From the NCBI GenBank assembly GCA_000727475.1, contig KL647312.1, forward strand, positions 186,001 through 250,000: a stretch of 64,000 nt of DNA. Reading direction: 5' to 3'. The translations under genes were made by a program, and so were the position numbers. This DNA is from Sarcocystis neurona (Eukaryota; Apicomplexa; Conoidasida; Eucoccidiorida; Sarcocystidae). Shown piece by piece: positions 59,100-64,000 of this stretch (the stretch's first letter is position 1; the number at the start of each line of letters is the position of its first letter). The notes beneath the pieces are model-generated. The model was not told the DNA's origin. It ran no database searches and saw only the letters and a program-made list of their open reading frames with translations.

Positions 59100-61676
59100 T
59101 TAATGAACAAACGTGCCGCGGGGCTGCTCTTCTGTCGAATTCTTGTAATCTGAAGAATTCTCTGCTGAAAGTGAGGGGCTGGGCAATAAACGGCAGCACA
59201 CGGAGGCGAGTGCACTCTGAAAGTGGGTGTCGCCCTGTCTGTGTCCATTCAGTCGGCTAGCACACGGCGCATGAGAGCGACATAGGAAGCCAAGGCGTAC
59301 AGCGAAGGGAGACCTTTCCGCTTGTTCGTCGTTGCCAAGGAACTGTCGGGACAGTGGAGCGTCGGACAAGTGTCCGTAGGGAGCTGTGATCGAACCACAT
59401 TGACGTGCTTCAATTCCACCCACGACACCTGCGCCCACCGAAAAGGGCACGGGAACATGAGACCGCAGACTTGCCGTAGACACTCTGTTGCCTGGTCCGT
59501 GAGCTGGAAGGGAACGACTTCTAGCAAAATCGTGTCTGTTGAAAGGGGATTGACAGAAGTCTGTAGCATAGGCGCCTTTCAACGGTGCAGGTGACAGAAA
59601 GCGGCTGCCGCATTCTGAACTGAGACACACCGTGTTCCGTGGTAAAGTGGGAATGTTTGAATCACGGTGTCGGCCACCGTTGAGAACGATTTCTGCAAAC
59701 TTCCGCGGGTCGCCGGCTGCGTTATAGCAGGCATGCTTACGAGGGAGACGGGTATGAGGAAGATGACAGTGACTGGGCCACGAGGAGGGGACCGAGGTGC
59801 GGGATGTGGTAGTGCCGTCGAGGGGCATTTTGCGAACAGGGTTGCTGCAGGGTGCTTCTGTGGTTCTACTCAGCATGGAAGTAGTGCCAACGCTGTCGCA
59901 ATCAGTTGAGAGCGAGTTCGTTAGTCCGCTCAGATGGCTGAAGCAATGAGGCTCCATTTGACCAATGCAAGCATGGTATCTTGGTCGCTGGTTGCTGTCT
60001 AAGGCCCTGTTTTCCTTGCCCCAGGAGCAAGTAAAGGTAGATGGCCCATAAGAGGAATTTTTTGCTGTGGGGTTCGTATGCTCCGTTCCCGACGCATAGT
60101 ACGCAAACTGGGACGTGTTCCCTGCAACCTGTTCCGCGTACCTGAGTGTATCTACGGCGTCCTTTTGCATCGAAATTCTCTCGTCAGAGAGCTTCGCGGG
60201 CTTGAATATATCATACGTCAATGTGTTCAAGGGTCCCCGGAGTGTTGCGATTTCGAGTGGATAATCGTTATCGCTTTTCCGTCCATTCTTATATACTGAA
60301 AAACCGGTCCCCACTTTATTTTGACTCTCGTCAGTACTTTCCCTTCCGGTGAACGGCAGATCGTTCAACCAATTCGCACGATCGACCGCATCCACACGGA
60401 AGGCAGCTGTCGCCTTCGACAGACCCGGAACTCCAGTATTTGTAGAAGGTCGAGTATGCTCAACGTTGCCTCCGGCGGCGGAAGTCTTAGTTGCGTTTTT
60501 TAGGCGGCGGCAGTGAGCACCGTCTACGTTCTTCAATCCGCTAAAAGCACGCAGGAGGACCGGCGAGGGCCTTGTGACCGCGCATTGCCAGGGAGAGAGC
60601 TTGAACTTCTGACGCACGAGCATTTCTTTGTGTAAGTCGTTCAGTCTTCTACGACTTTTCTGCTCGAGCTGCTCCGCTTGCACGTTGAGTCTTTCCGCAG
60701 TCTTCATCGAAGATTCAAGGTCATCGAGCAGCTCTAAGCAGAGGGCCTTCCGGATGGTGGCGCGCTCCGTATCTTTGCTCTCTGCAAAGCTGCTGGTGTT
60801 GTTGGGTGAGGCCTGCGCTTCAGATAAAACACGAGTCATCAGTTTTTTCGCGTGCTGCAGACGAGTGCACAATTTTCTACTGTTGCGTTTGATGGAGCTG
60901 AAGCCTCCGAACACGGACTCCAGCTTCCGAGGTACTGGGGGGCTCCTTCTACATAGCAAAGAAGCCGACGGCGCCGAAGCCGAAGTTGTCACTGAACTGC
61001 TCTCTACTGAATTTGATTGTCTTACATCCGTCAGGGGTCTTAGTAGAACGGAAGCACTGCTGACTGACGCGGAGGAGACGCTGGCTGCGTCGCCTTGAAT
61101 ATTTGGCGGTTCTGAAACGGCAGAGCCATAGGGACTGGAAGACGGGAGTGGTGAGCGTCTTCTGTTGTGTTCACGGTGAAGACCTCTATTGTAGAAAAAC
61201 AGTCGAGCAGCACTTTGACATTGACACACGGCACTTTGGCGGCGTGTTGATGATGTGAACGACGGCAAAGGGCATGAAGAAGGAGAGTGTATCCTTCTAT
61301 CTACTTCATCCAAGGTGAACTTCAAGCATTTAATGCTTTCGTAGCTTTCTTGATCAATTTTATCCAGTAAACTCTGTAACTGCGCCGTGCGAGCCTCGCT
61401 GTCGGCCGCGTGGTTGTTCTCGAAAGCATCTACAGGTGTAGCATCACAGGTAGCGGGCGTTTTGCAACAAAAGGCTAACATTGAAGAGTTCTTAGTCGGT
61501 GAGAAGAGGCGCCCGTGCGATTTTTCTTGCGCACCATCTGCCATCACTGCCCTGTTAACAGGAAGAGGATAGCCATTAAGATTACGCGGGCAACACGGGC
61601 TAGAAGCGGCATCAACCTGTAGACACGTAGTCGGCGGAGTGCAAGAGACACAAACACTGGCCGAAAGGTGTGCCAT
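59100..61676 (-). CDS. Large Ser-rich hypothetical protein (858 aa, single long exon; 5' end uncertain)
   Basis: An uninterrupted 2.6-kb frame with ATG at 61676 and stop at 59100. Such length at about 50 percent GC, with no repeat driving it, strongly indicates coding. Residues about 95-125 (TAQLQSLLDKIDQESYES, KCLKFTLDEVDRR) and about 305-350 (LCLELLDDLESSMKTAERL, LEQKSRRRLNDLHKE) look like coiled coils. The rest is Ser/Thr/Pro-rich and probably disordered, with many scattered Cys. No transmembrane helix or known domain was seen. A strong acceptor-like sequence (ctacgtgtctacag) lies 57-70 bp into the frame, so the true 5' end may be an upstream exon joined at GTTGATGCC. A second in-frame ATG (MADGAQEK) is also possible. 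Confidence 0.7.
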   Translation of the reverse strand: MAHLSASVCVSCTPPTTCLQVDAASSPCCPRNLNGYPLPVNRAVMADGAQEKSHGRLFSPTKNSSMLAFCCKTPATCDATPVDAFENNHAADSEARTAQLQSLLDKIDQESYESIKCLKFTLDEVDRRIHSPSSCPLPSFTSSTRRQSAVCQCQSAARLFFYNRGLHREHNRRRSPLPSSSPYGSAVSEPPNIQGDAASVSSASVSSASVLLRPLTDVRQSNSVESSSVTTSASAPSASLLCRRSPPVPRKLESVFGGFSSIKRNSRKLCTRLQHAKKLMTRVLSEAQASPNNTSSFAESKDTERATIRKALCLELLDDLESSMKTAERLNVQAEQLEQKSRRRLNDLHKEMLVRQKFKLSPWQCAVTRPSPVLLRAFSGLKNVDGAHCRRLKNATKTSAAGGNVEHTRPSTNTGVPGLSKATAAFRVDAVDRANWLNDLPFTGRESTDESQNKVGTGFSVYKNGRKSDNDYPLEIATLRGPLNTLTYDIFKPAKLSDERISMQKDAVDTLRYAEQVAGNTSQFAYYASGTEHTNPTAKNSSYGPSTFTCSWGKENRALDSNQRPRYHACIGQMEPHCFSHLSGLTNSLSTDCDSVGTTSMLSRTTEAPCSNPVRKMPLDGTTTSRTSVPSSWPSHCHLPHTRLPRKHACYNAAGDPRKFAEIVLNGGRHRDSNIPTLPRNTVCLSSECGSRFLSPAPLKGAYATDFCQSPFNRHDFARSRSLPAHGPGNRVSTASLRSHVPVPFSVGAGVVGGIEARQCGSITAPYGHLSDAPLSRQFLGNDEQAERSPFAVRLGFLCRSHAPCASRLNGHRQGDTHFQSALASVCCRLLPSPSLSAENSSDYKNSTEEQPRGTFVH

Positions 61677-62512
61677 ATTCTACAGTGGAAATAGAACTGT
61701 CTTCCCCCGTGGGTGGAAGATGTGTGGTGGACAGCCGAAATGCCGCCCCCCTTCGAAAACAACAAGTCTGCCTGAATACACATATTTTGTTTGCTTATGT
61801 TGTATACCATACGTAGGCGTATAGAATTTGCGTTGACTCTCAAGGACGAATTTAGATTCTAGTATACGTGTATGTGAACTGATGAAAAGCATGATTAAAA
61901 CTTTCGTTTTCTTAGGGCGTCCACATTCGTCCTCCTACAACTCCCCACGCGGTGGCCGCCAACCATAGACAGCTTATGGTAAGCATACTTGAATGGTTGC
62001 CCGATAGGTACGCATCTTCCCACCTCGAGCATCACTAACATCGCAGTTGTGCACCGAGGTATGAAATGTTTCTGTTCACATTGACCCCGTCTATTCGGCT
62101 CGTACGACGGAACATGTACGAACTGTTCGGCGCAACGTAAGCAGGACTTTGCGTATCGGGATGGGTTGTGGTTCTGTGTGAGACCGGCTCCTTCAACGCC
62201 CCCTTAATTGCAATTGTCAGCAAGGTGCAGTTGCATATATATATCCCAGGCCCGTCTACCCCGCCTGCAGTAGCTCGTTTCGTCTGCAATGCTCCTCAGG
62301 TGTGTGCCTCGTAGCCCCACCGTGGTAGGGCTGGCAGCTGGAAGCTTGTCTCGCCTCTGCTTGCTGTACACAAGACTCGAGTATGTCCTTATACAACCTC
62401 GGCTTCACTTGACTCTTATTCAATTCAAGGCGTGATAGAAGAACTTCAGTTTTGTGCGTCGTCAAGGTTGTGGAGCAGCTGAGTGGCAGAAGTATGGGCC
62501 CCCACATTGGCA
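61677..62512. other. Intergenic stretch, likely divergent promoter
   Basis: About 840 bp between the 858-codon minus-strand frame and the small plus-strand frame at 62513. A minus-strand frame over 62256-62585 is open and protein-like (EVLLSRLELNKSQVKP) and could be an upstream exon of the large minus-strand gene, but no phase-consistent join was found. Confidence 0.4.
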
Positions 62513-62767
62513 ATGTCTGACCAGCCACCGACGTATGCGGCACTCGAATCGGCTTCAACGCAGCGGGCACGTCCGCACAGAACACAGGATGGTTGTGACT
62601 TCCACGTTATACGAATTGCAAAGTCAAGGAACGACAAACGCATCACGCCTGACCTCACAGCCTACTCTGTGACAACTTCAACGTTCACAAGTACGCGCTC
62701 GTACGAAGACGTTGCCTCGATTTCACTCCAGATTAAAATCAATGCGCCACACGCTCCCCTTCTCTGA
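62513..62767 (+). CDS. Possible small protein with PPTY motif (84 aa), unknown
   Basis: An ATG at 62513 opens MSDQPPTYAALES and ends at TGA 62765-62767. Residues 5-8 (PPTY) match the PPxY motif that binds WW domains, for example those of Nedd4-type ubiquitin ligases. The C-terminal half has a beta-like alternation (SISLQIKI). The minus strand is also open across part of the region (62446-62658), so strand choice is not secure; the frame is also open upstream of the ATG, so an upstream exon is possible. It would be tail-to-tail with the acidic secretory gene, 53 bp apart. Confidence 0.3.
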   Translation: MSDQPPTYAALESASTQRARPHRTQDGCDFHVIRIAKSRNDKRITPDLTAYSVTTSTFTSTRSYEDVASISLQIKINAPHAPLL

Positions 62768-62820
62768 GGACTAATCGCCTCCAGTCAGCAGAGGCCCCGT
62801 ATTCTGCGCGCGTGGCAAGT

Positions 62821-63892
62821 TCAGTTTCTGCTCCCCCTGAGTGATGCCTCTTTCGATCCTGTGTCCTTCTCCTCCTCCTCCTCATCCTCATCATCCTCGT
62901 CTTCCTCCTCACCGTCTTCCTCGTCTCCCTCCTCGTCATCTTCCTCGTCTCCTTCTTCGTCATCATCTTCATTGTGTTTCTTTCCGTTTATCCTGCCTTG
63001 CTCCTCCGCCTCCGCTTCAGCCTCAATAAACTCTTGTGCAAGCTTTGTTGTTGTCATAATGTCTGGTTTCGTCACCTCTATAGCAGTGTCCTCCTGGTCG
63101 AATGCGTACGAGAGGAACTTGGCATCCAGAAGGGCTTGTGGAAGGCCACTTCCGAGAGACTCCGCCTCTTCTAACATCGCTGTCACTTCATTCATGGGTA
63201 CAAAACCGAATTGTTGCATGGTGCCATCCGGTAGTTGCAAGCTAGAAACACAAAAGCATAACCACAAATCTCAGCAGCCTTCTCGTGAAGAAGGCGAAAG
63301 CGCTCTTCGTGTATAGAGGAACTGCCACGAACTCTCCGCAGCACCGTGACTTTGCATCTGCTTCACCAAGTGACGAAGCCTGCGAAACGCAGATGCTCCG
63401 TGATCACTACAGGCAGCAATCTACTCAGTGAGCCCCGTCTGCAGAGGTTTCGTGTCACCACCGGAACCTTAAGCTGTGCACGATTACACAAAGTGGTGCC
63501 GACACACCGTGTGAGTACTTCGTCATTCCCTACCTGATCGTAAGGACTTCAGGGCTTGCAGGAGCTCTTTCAACAATGTATACGCCGTGATGCACCTGCA
63601 CTTCGATTCGGTGCCCCACTGGAAAAGGATCCCTTCTTTGTTCCTTTTCCTCATGTCGTTTCTCAGTTTCCTGATTTCCAGACTTTTGGTCCCCTTCTAC
63701 CCTCGCCTCGTCTTCTGCAGTTGTTGCCGCGTCCTCATTCGCTTTGTCAGCGTCACCTCCCGCCTCTGTCACTCCCTCGCTCGCAGTCCCCTCGAGAGTA
63801 CGAATTTCAGTTGCATGTGCCGTCAATACTTGCTGGGAAAGTATACCCAGCAGGCAAGTCAACAAGAAAAGCACGCAAGTGTTCATCTCCAT
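62821..63892 (-). CDS. Secretory protein with poly-acidic C-terminal tail, unknown function (259 aa, 2 exons)
   Basis: Exons 63892-63534 and 63241-62821, joined in phase 2 (AG|GTAGGG donor, ctag|C acceptor). The start is the ATG at 63892, giving MEMNTCVLFLLTCLLG, a good signal peptide with likely cleavage after AHA near residue 27. A charged linker (about 30-90) follows, then a compact segment (about 93-195: PFPVGHRIEVQVHHGVYIVE, LPDGTMQQFGFVP, GLPQALLDAKFLSYAF) that looks folded, an E/A-rich helix, and a tract of about 40 Asp/Glu (about 205-245) ending LRGSRN. Acidic tails of this sort occur in ER-lumen calcium-binding proteins, but no KDEL/HDEL signal ends this one, so destination is open (secretory organelle or beyond). 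The family is not recognised. Confidence 0.8.
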
Positions 63893-64000
63893 TGGAACAG
63901 CAGTTGGCGCCCCTCCTGCCAAGTGGCAAATGGCGCAGAGCTGAATATGCAGTTCCGGGAAGTCGGCTCTAGTACTTGGGCAAGCAGAGACGGCGCAACA
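63893..64000. other. Window edge, upstream of the acidic secretory gene
   Basis: Just over 100 bp of presumed 5' UTR or promoter of the gene starting at 63892. Nothing else is visible. Confidence 0.4.

Overview
This window looks like nuclear DNA of a coccidian apicomplexan, most likely Eimeria or a close relative such as Cyclospora. The reasons are balanced base composition, sparse multi-exon genes with GT-AG introns, in-phase CAG/CTG blocks that become Ala/Glu-rich protein where they fall in exons, intron and spacer DNA full of tgtgtacgta-type tracts, and a flagellar axoneme gene (coccidian microgametes are flagellated). The species call is inference. No bacterial, phage, CRISPR, rRNA or tRNA feature was seen.

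Layout. 1-9961: about 10 kb without a convincing gene, holding a 142-bp tandem duplication, CAG/CTG blocks and an ACT/AGT array able to fold back on itself. 9962-21003 (+): an eight-exon PP2C-type protein phosphatase; its large Ala/Glu-rich first exon begins with a signal-peptide-like segment and ends inside the first catalytic motif. 21004-31100: hard to resolve; several splice-consistent coding blocks on the minus strand point to two or more genes of unknown function. 31914-36261 (+): a RING + ZZ zinc-finger ubiquitin ligase resembling plant PRT1, with a myristoylation-type N terminus and a long disordered middle. 39216-47982 (-): a compact three-gene run: a coiled-coil protein, a helical-repeat-like protein, and a DRC9/DRC10-like axonemal protein with an IQ motif. 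50894-57916 (+): an eight-exon TMEM33/Pom33-family membrane protein. 59100-61676 (-): a large Ser-rich protein of unknown function. 62513-62767 (+): a possible small PPTY-containing protein. 62821-63892 (-): a two-exon secretory protein with a poly-acidic tail.

Exon models were built by hand by matching intron phase across GT-AG pairs. The PP2C, TMEM33, DRC10-like and acidic secretory models close perfectly in phase from ATG to stop. The RING-ZZ model is phase-consistent but its 3' end is uncertain. Two neighbouring genes (coiled-coil and helical-repeat) also chain in phase, except that each needs a one-base change in a homopolymer (a seven-A run at 41615-41621 and a six-G run at 43911-43916, both read on the minus strand). 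This points to assembly indels or real frameshifts. Intron size is bimodal: these two adjacent genes use many 55-75 nt introns, whereas the PP2C and TMEM33 introns are 0.4-2.1 kb.

The genes are not an operon. They are independent eukaryotic units covering signalling (PP2C), protein turnover (N-degron-type E3), flagellum regulation (DRC) and ER/nuclear-envelope membrane organisation (TMEM33).
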